Assembly (NCBI GenBank): GCA_029887795.1
Contig: JARXPE010000007.1
Coordinates: 1 to 51,772, forward strand
DNA length: 51,772 bases
Source of the DNA: Thermoproteota archaeon
GTDB taxonomy: Archaea > Thermoproteota > Methanomethylicia > Methanomethylicales > Methanomethylicaceae
Reading direction: 5' to 3'
Shown: positions 42,087 through 50,726 of the stretch, piece by piece
Position numbering within the stretch: position 1 is the stretch's first letter
How the letters are laid out: each line of letters begins with the position of its first letter
Notes under the pieces: generated by a model
What the model was told of the DNA's origin: nothing
Seen by the model: only the letters and a program-made list of their open reading frames with translations
Database searches by the model: none
Translations under genes and position numbers: made by a program

Positions 42087-43171
42087 CCCTTATCCTCCCT
42101 CGATACCATCCTTATACTCTCCCCCAGTATGGACTTGCAGATCCTTCTATTGCCCAAAGATGCCCTGTGGGCATGGCGCTCATTTATAACGTAATCATAT
42201 CCTAGGGACTTTAGGTTGTAAGTTGCTCTTGTACCGGAGCTCACAGCAACCGTTCTTATTTTACCTTCCACCGCCACTGCATGCGGTATTCCCAATATTA
42301 TTGCTAGATCAGGTTTAACTTCCATTATGTACTCCGTTGCCCTCTCACCAGAGACGGGATACTCGTCCAAACCCCCCGTGATCCTCTCAATGAAAATACC
42401 TTTGCAACTCAACTCCCTAAGTATCTCTTTCGAATATGATCTTATCCTGGGGAGTCCCACATTTGGGTCTAGATTGGCTATAAAACGGAGATTTCCACTT
42501 TTTCCCTTCTTGGCATCGCTCAACGCAAGGAGTGTATCGGCGTATATAAATGCAGTCTCCTTTTTGGCATTAAGAATGCATGCGACATCGCCGCCATCCC
42601 TCAGAGTTCGAAGTATCTGGCGTGCGACCATGTTCGGATCGTCTCCTTGGCAATTGCCGATGTACTCAGATCTGGCGGTCCCCCTCCTGCGTTCTACCAA
42701 GGCTGCCATTTCCAGCATGTACTTTTGCCTCTCGTACTCGTCCTGAGTTATGAGACCCGCATTAGTGGCCTCTTTCAGTACCTCTATTGCTCCTACGGTG
42801 TTGTCTCCTGATCCGCTATGGACACTGCAACATAAGCATTTTTCAATAACACCTGCTTCTATTGCCGCCTTTTTTAGATTCTCGCCGATTATCATACTGG
42901 CACATGTTCCAACCACGCCGATCAAATGCGGATTGAACAACTCATCAACCCTCTTAAGAACCTTTGATAATCTCCCCTCCCCTCCAAAGACCAATTCATT
43001 ATCTGACAGGGCCGTCGTCACTATCTTTACCCCCTCCTTCTCAAGTAGCCTAGCCGGACCGAAACAGCAACCCGATGGTCCATGCAAAACGATCACATCG
43101 GCGTCAAGATCCCTGAGCATATACATGGCAGCCGCAATTGGGCTTGGTCTGGGGTGGATTATTATGGACAT
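42083..43171 (-). CDS. cfbD: Ni-sirohydrochlorin a,c-diamide reductive cyclase, NifD-like subunit
   Basis: A 362-residue NifD/BchN-type catalytic subunit. With CfbC it performs the six-electron reduction and gamma-lactam ring closure that yields 15,17(3)-seco-F430-17(3)-acid. Candidate cluster ligands are C35/C36 (HGPSGCCFGPA), C90 (VVGTCASMIIGENL) and the C112-x-C114-C115 group. ATG 43171 (MSIIIHPRPSPIAAA) is the start: GAGGGGAT precedes it and cfbE ends 1 nt before; the longer frame to 43216 would overlap cfbE. Confidence 0.94.
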   Translation of the reverse strand: MSIIIHPRPSPIAAAMYMLRDLDADVIVLHGPSGCCFGPARLLEKEGVKIVTTALSDNELVFGGEGRLSKVLKRVDELFNPHLIGVVGTCASMIIGENLKKAAIEAGVIEKCLCCSVHSGSGDNTVGAIEVLKEATNAGLITQDEYERQKYMLEMAALVERRRGTARSEYIGNCQGDDPNMVARQILRTLRDGGDVACILNAKKETAFIYADTLLALSDAKKGKSGNLRFIANLDPNVGLPRIRSYSKEILRELSCKGIFIERITGGLDEYPVSGERATEYIMEVKPDLAIILGIPHAVAVEGKIRTVAVSSGTRATYNLKSLGYDYVINERHAHRASLGNRRICKSILGESIRMVSREDKG

Positions 43172-43172
43172 T

Positions 43173-44468
43173 TTATCCCCTCTCGAGACGGAGGGTCGGC
43201 ACTTTTGCTTTTTCAAAATAGACCTCGTTTTCTGACCTCTTTGTCATTAACGGTTTCAGGGCTTCGCCAAGCTCACCAAAAAGGTGTATCTCTTCGAAAT
43301 TACTTGAGTTGAGGATTTCCGCCAATGCCTTAGGCTGCACAGATCCGCATGTTGTCTTCAGCCTTCCCCCTAATTCTAACCTTGCTGGCGGCAAAACCTC
43401 AATGTAATCTCTAATAGATGTTGCCACAACCTTTTCGTTTATTGCTGGACTCCTGTTAAGGACTAGTGGGCCCGACGGATCCTCTAAAACCATCTTTTTG
43501 CCGAACACCTCCGGAGGAAATTCCACATGATCTTCAAGTTCTCCAAAAAATCTTGCGATCGAAACTCCAACAAGCATATTTTCTAAATGCTGTCTGCCAA
43601 CAGGCCTTTCGTGGGCCTCAACTGAAATTCTTGAGTATGCGGGCCCTCCCATTGTCATGAATCCCTCGAATATTGCCACAAACTCGATGTTGCCAACACC
43701 AATCCGGATCCTATCTGCGGAAACTTCAGATGAATAATGCTGTGTCGAGAAGTATTGGGTTCCCGAAATCCCTCTCAACAAAGGGTCGTCCGCGTTTATT
43801 AGGACTGTAGATTTTGACTTTTTGTTCTTCACCATTGAAATCTTTGCCATCAGCGCCGAAGAAGAACCCTTCGCTATCGAGTAATTGTCATACACATTCT
43901 TTATTATTCCTAGGTCAGCCATCCCAGTCCCGCCTAGCGAAACCTCAAAGATGGCGAGATCTGGCTCCTTCGGGCAAAGCTTTAAAGCCCTTATTATATT
44001 TGCAGGAGTCGAGCTGACATCTTTTAATAGGATCTTCTCATGACCTTCTTCCGTTAAGTATATTCCGTCGCTTGTAAGACTCAGTATGGAATAGTTGTCC
44101 CTCAATATTGAGATTGCACATTTTACAGCAGTCGTCTTACCGAAGCTTCCAGTGATCTCCACAATGGGAAACTTAATTTTGTCATAGATTAGCATTTTAA
44201 CGGCTTCATGGTGCGTCACCATCTTCCCATTACTGCAAGTGAACATTGAAGAGGGAAAATGGACTGGCCTCACTATTAGATCGTATTTGGACAAATCAAA
44301 AGAATTTGGCAACTCTGACTCGATCTTAAACTCTCCCGAGTATTTGTCATAGTCCTCTTTCTCTAAAGTTCTATAGACATCTATGCATGTGACGTTATCT
44401 CCCCTTTCACTGAATGCCTCGGATATTGTCAATCCGCCATGTGTAGCGTCTATCACGAGCACCTTCAA
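43173..44468 (-). CDS. cfbE: Coenzyme F430 synthetase (MurF-like)
   Basis: A 431-residue Mur-ligase-like ATP enzyme that closes the six-membered carbocyclic ring F in the last step to coenzyme F430. The P-loop is EITGSFGKTTAVKCA (GSFGKTT at 107-113), followed by SLTSDGIYL, SSTPANIIRA and a C-terminal ligase-like part with INADDPLL and PPARLELGGRLK. It is not a true peptidoglycan MurF; gene context and CfbE-like N terminus (VLVIDATHGGLTISEAF) decide. Start TTG 44468 overlaps the cfbA stop by 4 nt. Confidence 0.93.
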   Translation of the reverse strand: MKVLVIDATHGGLTISEAFSERGDNVTCIDVYRTLEKEDYDKYSGEFKIESELPNSFDLSKYDLIVRPVHFPSSMFTCSNGKMVTHHEAVKMLIYDKIKFPIVEITGSFGKTTAVKCAISILRDNYSILSLTSDGIYLTEEGHEKILLKDVSSTPANIIRALKLCPKEPDLAIFEVSLGGTGMADLGIIKNVYDNYSIAKGSSSALMAKISMVKNKKSKSTVLINADDPLLRGISGTQYFSTQHYSSEVSADRIRIGVGNIEFVAIFEGFMTMGGPAYSRISVEAHERPVGRQHLENMLVGVSIARFFGELEDHVEFPPEVFGKKMVLEDPSGPLVLNRSPAINEKVVATSIRDYIEVLPPARLELGGRLKTTCGSVQPKALAEILNSSNFEEIHLFGELGEALKPLMTKRSENEVYFEKAKVPTLRLERG

Positions 44469-44857
44469 TCCCTTAAAGCCTCCGCAATTCTGTCAGATAG
44501 TATGTCTGCTATACGGTCGTCTTCGCCTATTGGTTCGCTGAGTACTACAGCTATTCTCTTTTTTCCAAAAATGAGAGTTCCTGTCTTTGAACCTTTGGGC
44601 AGCCCCAAAATTTTTGGTATATCCTGATCTACATGAACCCCCCTCGTGAGAAAGACCGGCTGAACTATAACTCTATCAACGCCCGACTCCGCCATTTCTT
44701 CTAATACCGTTTGTAGAGGCGGCTCATTGATCTGTACGAATGAGTACCTCACAAGGGGGTATTTTTTCCTAATTTTTTTGGCAAAATATTCTATCGCACT
44801 TTTATTGTAGGGCTCTTTGCTCCCATGTCCCACCAAAACGACTCCAAACTTATTCAT
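44465..44857 (-). CDS. cfbA: Sirohydrochlorin nickelochelatase
   Basis: A 130-residue short-form class II chelatase (CbiXS type) that inserts Ni2+ into sirohydrochlorin. The metal-binding histidines are H11 (LVGHGSKEP) and H75 (RGVHVDQDIP), matching the two active-site histidines of archaeal CfbA. It lacks the histidine-rich loop found in some. Such enzymes also insert Co2+ for B12; the operon with cfbE-D-C-B argues for nickel. It starts 1 nt after the hemD stop. Confidence 0.93.
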   Translation of the reverse strand: MNKFGVVLVGHGSKEPYNKSAIEYFAKKIRKKYPLVRYSFVQINEPPLQTVLEEMAESGVDRVIVQPVFLTRGVHVDQDIPKILGLPKGSKTGTLIFGKKRIAVVLSEPIGEDDRIADILSDRIAEALRD

Positions 44858-44858
44858 A

Positions 44859-45605
44859 TTACATCACCTTAATGAAAGAGGAAACTCCCGCAATAGAATG
44901 ATCTGGGGCAACCAGAGGGTCTATGCCGAATGATTTCAGCGCTTTAGCAGTTTCAGGTCCGATTGCCACCACACGCGTCCTAGTCAGAAGTTCTTCCAAT
45001 TCCCTGCAACCTGTGTAGGGTAAAAATTTCCACATTAGCTCAAATGATGCGCGCGAAGTAAAGACTACAAAATCCGCACCAGCCCTTAACTCCTTGAGAA
45101 GCTCTTCGACCCCTTCCAAATTCAATTTGGGCGAATAAATGCGATATTCATCCACAGGAATGCCCTTACTGAAAAGCTCATCGAACATCGAATTATCGGC
45201 AAAACTGCTTCTTATCAAGGCCAAAGATGAGAATGACGATTTCATATTTCCACTAGTAATATATGCGCTAAGTGCTTTACTCGTGTACTCATCTGGCATC
45301 TCGACGTTTCTGAGCCCAAACTTAGCAAGAGACTTTTTTGTTGAAGGTCCGACCGCGAACAGCCTCATCTCTGATAGTATTCTTATGATCTCTTTATTCG
45401 GATTAACAATCTCTATAGCTCTAGGGCTCATGAATGCCGCCGAGTCGTGGCGCCTTTCCAGTAATCTCTCCTTCAATATCCGGATCTCTCTAATGTTTGG
45501 TAGTAGCCTTATTGTGCTTATCCTCACAGGGTCATAACCTGATTCCAGAAAAGGTATGGGATCAAAAGGCGAAACTGCGGTCAATATAACTCTTCGGTGC
45601 CTCAT
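44859..45605 (-). CDS. hemD: Uroporphyrinogen-III synthase
   Basis: A 248-residue enzyme that cyclises hydroxymethylbilane with inversion of ring D. HemD sequences are poorly conserved, but the two-lobed pattern is visible: AAFMSPRAIEIV and RLFAVGPSTKKSLAKFGL in one lobe, ADFVVFTSRASFELMW and VVAIGPETAKALKSFGI in the other. The location between cobA and cfbA, with a 4-nt overlap with cobA, confirms it. Confidence 0.9.
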   Translation of the reverse strand: MRHRRVILTAVSPFDPIPFLESGYDPVRISTIRLLPNIREIRILKERLLERRHDSAAFMSPRAIEIVNPNKEIIRILSEMRLFAVGPSTKKSLAKFGLRNVEMPDEYTSKALSAYITSGNMKSSFSSLALIRSSFADNSMFDELFSKGIPVDEYRIYSPKLNLEGVEELLKELRAGADFVVFTSRASFELMWKFLPYTGCRELEELLTRTRVVAIGPETAKALKSFGIDPLVAPDHSIAGVSSFIKVM

Positions 45606-46321
45606 TTAGCGAACAGCCCCACGACTCTACCTACTACTACGACCCCAGGATCTTTACCATTGTAGCACTTCTCTGCGAGGTCCCTAAGGCGCGTAATTTC
45701 CCTCTCGACCGAACCATTCCTCGAAGTTATGATCGCCGCGTAATTGTCAGGATCCGCGCCCCCTTCAATGAGCTTCTTAGCCACAAGATCAAGCTTCTTC
45801 ATCGTCATAAGTATCACTAACGTTCCAGGAAATTTGGCATGGGTCTTCAGATATTCGTCTTCGTCTTTTTCATTTGCTAGGCTTCCACTCAGAATGACTA
45901 TTGAAGAAGAGACCCCCCGCATAGTTAAAGGAATCTCTGCCAGCGTTGGCATTGCAACAGCGGATGTTAGACCGGGTACGACCTCAACATCTATTCCTGC
46001 TTTTCTGAGCGCCTGCAGTTCTTCGCCACCCCTCCCGAACACAAAAGGGTCGCCGCTCTTCAAGCGAACCACACAAAGCCCTTCATTGGCAAGCCTTATC
46101 ATCAAATTCGTAATGTCTTCCTGTCTTTCGGGACCGTCTCTTGGTTGCTTTCCGACGTAGATTTTCATGATCGCATTTTTTGCAATATTGAGCAGCCCCT
46201 CGTCAACAAGGCGATCATAAAGTATTACATCGGCCTCGGAAATGATTTTATAAGCCCTTAAAGTGAGATTATCCATTCCCAAAACACCTGCACCTACCAG
46301 ATAGACCTTACCCTTCACCAT
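45602..46321 (-). CDS. cobA: Uroporphyrinogen-III C-methyltransferase (SUMT)
   Basis: A 239-residue SAM-dependent enzyme that methylates uroporphyrinogen III at C2 and C7 to give precorrin-2, the branch point to sirohydrochlorin. Signatures are VYLVGAGVLGMDNLTLRAYKII, VILYDRLV, RLKSGDPFVFGRGGEELQAL and PGLTSAVAMPTLAEIPLT. ATG 46321 has GGAGGGAAT just upstream and overlaps hemC by 14 nt; the frame is open a little further upstream. Confidence 0.95.
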   Translation of the reverse strand: MVKGKVYLVGAGVLGMDNLTLRAYKIISEADVILYDRLVDEGLLNIAKNAIMKIYVGKQPRDGPERQEDITNLMIRLANEGLCVVRLKSGDPFVFGRGGEELQALRKAGIDVEVVPGLTSAVAMPTLAEIPLTMRGVSSSIVILSGSLANEKDEDEYLKTHAKFPGTLVILMTMKKLDLVAKKLIEGGADPDNYAAIITSRNGSVEREITRLRDLAEKCYNGKDPGVVVVGRVVGLFAK

Positions 46322-47240
46322 ATTCCCTCCAGAACCAGCGAATCTCATTATCATTCATAACAACTTCAGCAGCTTTCCTTCCAGCACCTTCAGGATCGCC
46401 CCTCGGAAAGCTGAATGTAAATACCTTAGATTTTGACCCGTCCAAGGCATAAAGACCGCATATAGCCCTCAAAAAATTACCATCAGCCCTAGCCGTAAAC
46501 CCGACGGGTGCGGAGCAGCCCGATCCGATAATTTTTAGAAATTCCCTCTCAGCCAAAACCTCTTCCATATCATCTGGCGAGTTTATCCTCGATGCCAATG
46601 ATCTTATATCAAAGTCTTGGCTCCTTGCAGTTACGGCTAGCGCGCCCTGACCCGGACTTGTTGGAAAAAGTTCGATTGTCATCTGCTCCCATTTTCCTCC
46701 GAACCCCAGCCTGATCAATGCAGCCTCTGCAATAACTATCCCATCATATTTCTCTTCCATCAGGCACCGAATTCTGGTGTCTACATTGCCCCTCAAAGGG
46801 ACTATGTTAAGATCTCTTCTTAAACACTTGATCTGAGCGGCCCTCCTTAAGCTACTGGTACCTATGGTAGCTCCTTTGGGCATGGAGCTTAGCGATGGGT
46901 ATCTGTTGGAGACGAAGGCATCGCATGGGGAAAGCCTCTCCGGAACAGCCACAATGGAAACTCCCACTGGAAGTGATGTCGGCACGTCTTTCATGCTGTG
47001 GACTGCGAGATCAATTTCGCCTTTAAGGAGTGCTTCGTCTATCTCTCTCTCGAAGATCCCTTTTCCAATTTCTTTTATTGTTGATTCCTCTATTTTATCT
47101 CCGGTCGTCTTTATCTTCACCACAGTAAATTTAAAATTGCAATCATTTAACTCCTGTAACCTCTTAATCACACACTCTGTCTGTATGAGTGCCAAACGGC
47201 TGCCTCTAGTCCCGACTCTGACCTCCCTCAATCCTACCAC
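46308..47240 (-). CDS. hemC: Hydroxymethylbilane synthase (porphobilinogen deaminase)
   Basis: A 310-residue enzyme that joins four porphobilinogens. RVGTRGSRLALIQTECV and AVHSMKDVPTSLP are in the N-terminal domain, GTSSLRRAAQIKCLRRDL in the second, and the dipyrromethane cofactor cysteine is C242 in IGSGCSAPVG. Start is GTG 47240, overlapping hemL by 7 nt; a TTG three codons on (47231) would lie just after the hemL stop and is also plausible. Confidence 0.95.
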   Translation of the reverse strand: MVGLREVRVGTRGSRLALIQTECVIKRLQELNDCNFKFTVVKIKTTGDKIEESTIKEIGKGIFEREIDEALLKGEIDLAVHSMKDVPTSLPVGVSIVAVPERLSPCDAFVSNRYPSLSSMPKGATIGTSSLRRAAQIKCLRRDLNIVPLRGNVDTRIRCLMEEKYDGIVIAEAALIRLGFGGKWEQMTIELFPTSPGQGALAVTARSQDFDIRSLASRINSPDDMEEVLAEREFLKIIGSGCSAPVGFTARADGNFLRAICGLYALDGSKSKVFTFSFPRGDPEGAGRKAAEVVMNDNEIRWFWREYGEG

Positions 47241-48481
47241 CCGTCGACATTAACAGCTGATAGGGTCGCCTGTAAAGTCTCTTCTATGTCCTTGTCAACA
47301 TGTGCGGTAGATAGAAAGCAACATTCGAACTGAGACGGAGGGAGGAAAACGCCCCTCTCCAACATTAAACTGTGAAATTTCTGGAATCTGTCCACACGAG
47401 ACCTCCTAGCACTCTCGGCGTCCTTAACCGCATTTTGCGTAAAGAATATGGTGAACATGGAACCTATCCTGTTTATCTGGATCGGAATGTCCGCATCCCC
47501 AAATATTTCCTCGATGCCCTTACACAGAAATTCTGTTTTGAATTCCAAGTCTGAATATATGTGGTCTTCGAGCTTCCTCAAGACGGCCAGACCTGCAGAC
47601 ATGGTCACCGGATTTCCATTAAAAGTTCCTGCATTGTATACCCTGCCCGCTGGAGCAACCATCTCCATTAACTCCCTCTTCCCTCCAAAAACCCCAACTG
47701 GAAATCCGCCGCCAATCACCTTTCCCAGTAGGGTTATATCGGGTTTTATATTGAATACTCTCTGAGCCCCTCCCCTCGAAAGGCGGAAGCCCGTAATCAC
47801 CTCATCGAAAATCAAAATCGCTCCCGCCTCGTCACATGCTCTTCTAACCTCTTGCAGGAATCCCTTCTCTGGAGGTATTACCCCCATGTTACCCATCACC
47901 GGCTCCACGATTACGCAAGCAACATCTTCGTTAATTCCGTCCAATTCAGAAAAGTCGTTGAATGGAATCACTTTTGTTTTGTCGAGTAAAGTAGTGGGTA
48001 TGCCATCGCTGGCAGGATATTTTTTAATGCCGACTCCGTTAACCAACAGCGAATCAACAGCTCCGTGGTAGCATCCGTCGAATTTTACTACAACATCTCT
48101 CTTTGTGAACGCTCTGGAGAGTCTGATTGCACTCATTGCTGCTTCCCCTCCCGAGTTCACAAATCTGACCATCTCCATGGAGGGTACTGCCCTAATGATC
48201 TCCTCTGCGAGCTCCAGCTCCGCCAAATGAGGAGTCCCAAAGACTGTGCCCTTAAAAATCTGATCTTTAACGAACTCCAACAAAAAGCTGGGCGTATGGC
48301 CAAATATCAGAGGTCCATATGCCATGCAGTAGTCGATCAGCTCTCTTCCATCTTCTGTAAATAGGCGGGAGCCATGCGCGGAAGATGTAAAAAACGGGTA
48401 GGGTCTAAAAGATCTAACGGGGCTACTCACGCCACCAGGGAGGACCTTTCTGCTTCTTGAGAAAAGATCATTAGACCTCAT
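47234..48481 (-). CDS. hemL: Glutamate-1-semialdehyde 2,1-aminomutase
   Basis: A 415-residue PLP enzyme that forms 5-aminolevulinate from glutamate-1-semialdehyde. It has LPGGVSSPVRSF, VNSGGEAAMSAIRLSRAFT, FDGCYHGAVDSLLV, LIFDEVITGFRLSRGGAQ and the PLP lysine in LLGKVIGGGFPVGVFGG (K254). ATG 48481 overlaps the hemB stop by 4 nt (ATGA); another in-frame start two codons upstream gives MQMRSN. Confidence 0.95.
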   Translation of the reverse strand: MRSNDLFSRSRKVLPGGVSSPVRSFRPYPFFTSSAHGSRLFTEDGRELIDYCMAYGPLIFGHTPSFLLEFVKDQIFKGTVFGTPHLAELELAEEIIRAVPSMEMVRFVNSGGEAAMSAIRLSRAFTKRDVVVKFDGCYHGAVDSLLVNGVGIKKYPASDGIPTTLLDKTKVIPFNDFSELDGINEDVACVIVEPVMGNMGVIPPEKGFLQEVRRACDEAGAILIFDEVITGFRLSRGGAQRVFNIKPDITLLGKVIGGGFPVGVFGGKRELMEMVAPAGRVYNAGTFNGNPVTMSAGLAVLRKLEDHIYSDLEFKTEFLCKGIEEIFGDADIPIQINRIGSMFTIFFTQNAVKDAESARRSRVDRFQKFHSLMLERGVFLPPSQFECCFLSTAHVDKDIEETLQATLSAVNVDGW

Positions 48482-49449
48482 CTGCATCCTTCCCTCAAAA
48501 TACCTATTGCCTCAGGGGAAAAGTATGAAATTATAATGTCCGCCCCTGCCCTTTTTATTGCCATTAGAGTTTCCATCAGAACTTCTCTCTCGGGCGTGCC
48601 AGTACTCTTGCAGTATTCTCTAATCATGACATATTCGCCGCTCACTTGGTATGCCGCCAACGGACACCTTAAAATCCTGCGCAGATCACTTATAATGTCA
48701 AGATATGGCATTGCTGGCTTGACCATTACTATGTCTGCCCCCTCCTTTATATCTTGGACAGCCTCAATTACCGCCTCTCTCCTATTTCTGAAGTCCATCT
48801 GGTATGAGGAGCGATCGCCGAATGTGGGAGCGGATGAAGCGACATCTCGGAAAGGCGAGTACAAATAGGACCTATACTTTGTTGAATAGGACATTATTCC
48901 TAAATCATAAAAACCAGCCTCGTCCAGCGCCTCCCTTATCGCCAAGACCTGCCCATCCATCATGGCAGAGGGAGCAACAATATCCGCCCCGGCCTCAGCA
49001 TGACTCACTGCTATTCTAGAAAGTATCGAAAGCGTCTTACTCCTGTTAATCTTGCCACCTTCTACTATGCCACAATGACCGTGATCCGTATATTGACAGA
49101 GACAAACGTCTGTTAATATATTGATCGCAGAGAAGGACTCTTTTATCATCCTTATCGCCCGCTGAGTTACCCCATCCTTGCTGTAAGCAGCCGTGCCCAA
49201 AGGATCTTTCGATGAGGGTATGCCAAATATCAGGAAAGATCTTATGCCAGACTCTACGTAATTGGAAATTTTTTCCAATAAACCGGACAATGGTATTTTT
49301 TCCATACCTCCCCAGCGTGAAGCCTCAACCTCCCCATGTTCCTTTACAAATATTGGAAAAACGAATTTATCGGGCATCAGGCTAGTTTCAGATACCAGAT
49401 CTCTAATTGCTTTATTTCTCCTAAGTCTGGATGTAATCGTTCTCATCAT
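48478..49449 (-). CDS. hemB: Porphobilinogen synthase (5-aminolevulinate dehydratase)
   Basis: A 323-residue enzyme that condenses two 5-aminolevulinates. It is of the zinc-dependent type: C116, C118 and C126 lie in DVCLCQYTDHGHCG. The Schiff-base lysines are K191 (MSYSTKYRS) and K244 (VMVKPAMPYL). Start is ATG 49449 or the adjacent ATG 49446, with GGAGGGAGT upstream; the coding region overlaps the end of hemA by 29 nt. Confidence 0.95.
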   Translation of the reverse strand: MMRTITSRLRRNKAIRDLVSETSLMPDKFVFPIFVKEHGEVEASRWGGMEKIPLSGLLEKISNYVESGIRSFLIFGIPSSKDPLGTAAYSKDGVTQRAIRMIKESFSAINILTDVCLCQYTDHGHCGIVEGGKINRSKTLSILSRIAVSHAEAGADIVAPSAMMDGQVLAIREALDEAGFYDLGIMSYSTKYRSYLYSPFRDVASSAPTFGDRSSYQMDFRNRREAVIEAVQDIKEGADIVMVKPAMPYLDIISDLRRILRCPLAAYQVSGEYVMIREYCKSTGTPEREVLMETLMAIKRAGADIIISYFSPEAIGILREGCR

Positions 49450-50635
49450 TAAAGACTCCCTCCGCCTTTATTCCAGAATTTGCTAATGGCAAAATAATAT
49501 CCCGCATAAAAGCATAAGTGAGCTCATCTAAGGCCTTCCTTTGATCATCCGTAAAGTCGAACCTTTTGAACGCTAGTTGAAGAGCGCGCCTTCTCTTAAC
49601 CTCAGCCCACCTCATGAGCCTCTCTAAAGTTATATCTGTTCTATCTAATTGGAATCTATCCTTTAGCGCTTTTAAAGATCGTTCTATAATTTCTTTAGCC
49701 TCATGTATCGAATTCTCTCTGACTTCGAGATTTCTCCTTGCGATGCTATTTATATGATCTAGGTCCACAAGATCTATGCCTGGAATTTCCTTTATCCTTT
49801 CATCCACTCCCCTGGGGTTCGATACGTCCACGATCAAAAGTCTTTTTCTAACATCAAAAGTTTCGAAGTCCTCCTTTGTTAAGACTAGGTGGGGGGACGA
49901 AGTTGCGCATACAATTGCGTCGGCGTCAATAATAACCTCCCTTAACCTACCGAAATTGACAGCGATCCCGCCCACCTCATTAGCCAGTCGCTCTGCTCGA
50001 GAGTAAGTCCTATTGGCAACAAAGACAGTCACGGTCCCTCTCCGAGGTATGGATTTTGCTATCATGCATCCTATCTTCCCGGCGCCTATTATGACCAATT
50101 TCTTCTTTTCGAGAGACCCAATTTCATTCGATATGGTCTTTATAACGAGGTTTCCTAGAGAAACAGAGCCTTTACAAATGGATGTTTTTCGTCTTACCAT
50201 CCTACCGCAATTTATTGCCGCAACAAATATGGACTCCATTATAGTTTTAGCAGTTCCATAAGCCTTTGCGAGTTTTAAGCTATCTTCAATTTGGTGTAAG
50301 ATTTCTGTCTCTCCAACTATGACCGATTCTAACCCTGCGGCCACATAAAAAAGATGCCTGAGCGCCTCTTCTCCCTCAAAAAGTTCTCCATAAGAATCGA
50401 TTTGATATTTGCTCCTACTGACCTTCATTAAAAATTCCTTAAGTAAGCCTCCGTTTATATTCGGTCCCACTGCATAGAATTCCACTCTGTGACATGTTTG
50501 AACTATAACGCATTCCTCAGCCCCTTCCTCCTTGAGTCCATTTAAAGCTGAGCCAATATCCTTCAGAGTGAAACTTTCCAGTATCCTTACCGGGGATTTT
50601 TTGTGGCTTATTGATAAGCAATGTATTGATAGCAT
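49421..50635 (-). CDS. hemA: Glutamyl-tRNA reductase
   Basis: A 404-residue NADPH enzyme that reduces glutamyl-tRNA to glutamate-1-semialdehyde, the first committed step of tetrapyrrole synthesis. The catalytic cysteine is C48 in QTCHRVEFYAVG (His in place of the common Asn after Cys). GETEILHQIEDSLKLA, SLGNLVIKT and the NADPH domain VIIGAGKIGCMIAKS follow, with a C-terminal dimerisation helix. It is the first gene of the long minus-strand F430 operon; an ATAAAATTTA box about 27 nt upstream suggests a leaderless start at the ATG. Confidence 0.95.
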   Translation of the reverse strand: MLSIHCLSISHKKSPVRILESFTLKDIGSALNGLKEEGAEECVIVQTCHRVEFYAVGPNINGGLLKEFLMKVSRSKYQIDSYGELFEGEEALRHLFYVAAGLESVIVGETEILHQIEDSLKLAKAYGTAKTIMESIFVAAINCGRMVRRKTSICKGSVSLGNLVIKTISNEIGSLEKKKLVIIGAGKIGCMIAKSIPRRGTVTVFVANRTYSRAERLANEVGGIAVNFGRLREVIIDADAIVCATSSPHLVLTKEDFETFDVRKRLLIVDVSNPRGVDERIKEIPGIDLVDLDHINSIARRNLEVRENSIHEAKEIIERSLKALKDRFQLDRTDITLERLMRWAEVKRRRALQLAFKRFDFTDDQRKALDELTYAFMRDIILPLANSGIKAEGVFNDENDYIQT

Positions 50636-50656
50636 CGACTCTTAGTATAGGGTCCT

Positions 50657-50668
50657 AAATTTTATTTT
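50657..50668 (-). promoter_or_regulatory. TATA box of hemA operon
   Basis: AATAAAATTTA on the minus strand, centred about 27 nt upstream of the hemA ATG, directly abuts the 20-nt palindrome. The palindrome would therefore cover the TFB recognition element. Confidence 0.5.
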
Positions 50669-50669
50669 T

Positions 50670-50689
50670 TTTGTTTCATATGAAACAAA
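50670..50689. promoter_or_regulatory. Operator-like palindrome upstream of hemA
   Basis: TTTGTTTCATATGAAACAAA is a perfect 20-nt palindrome, extended on both sides by further T and A. It abuts the hemA TATA box. It is the same element as at 39333-39352, pointing to common control of F430 biosynthesis and the adjacent importer. It does not look like the bacterial NikR site (GTATGA-N16-TCATAC). Confidence 0.75.
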
Positions 50690-50726
50690 AAACAGCATAG
50701 AAACCATTTCTGAAAAATCATTATTA

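Noticed and set aside
43173-44468. cfbE as a genuine peptidoglycan MurF
   Set aside because: It lies between cfbA and cfbD, and the host is archaeal; Mur-like folds are expected for the F430 synthetase.
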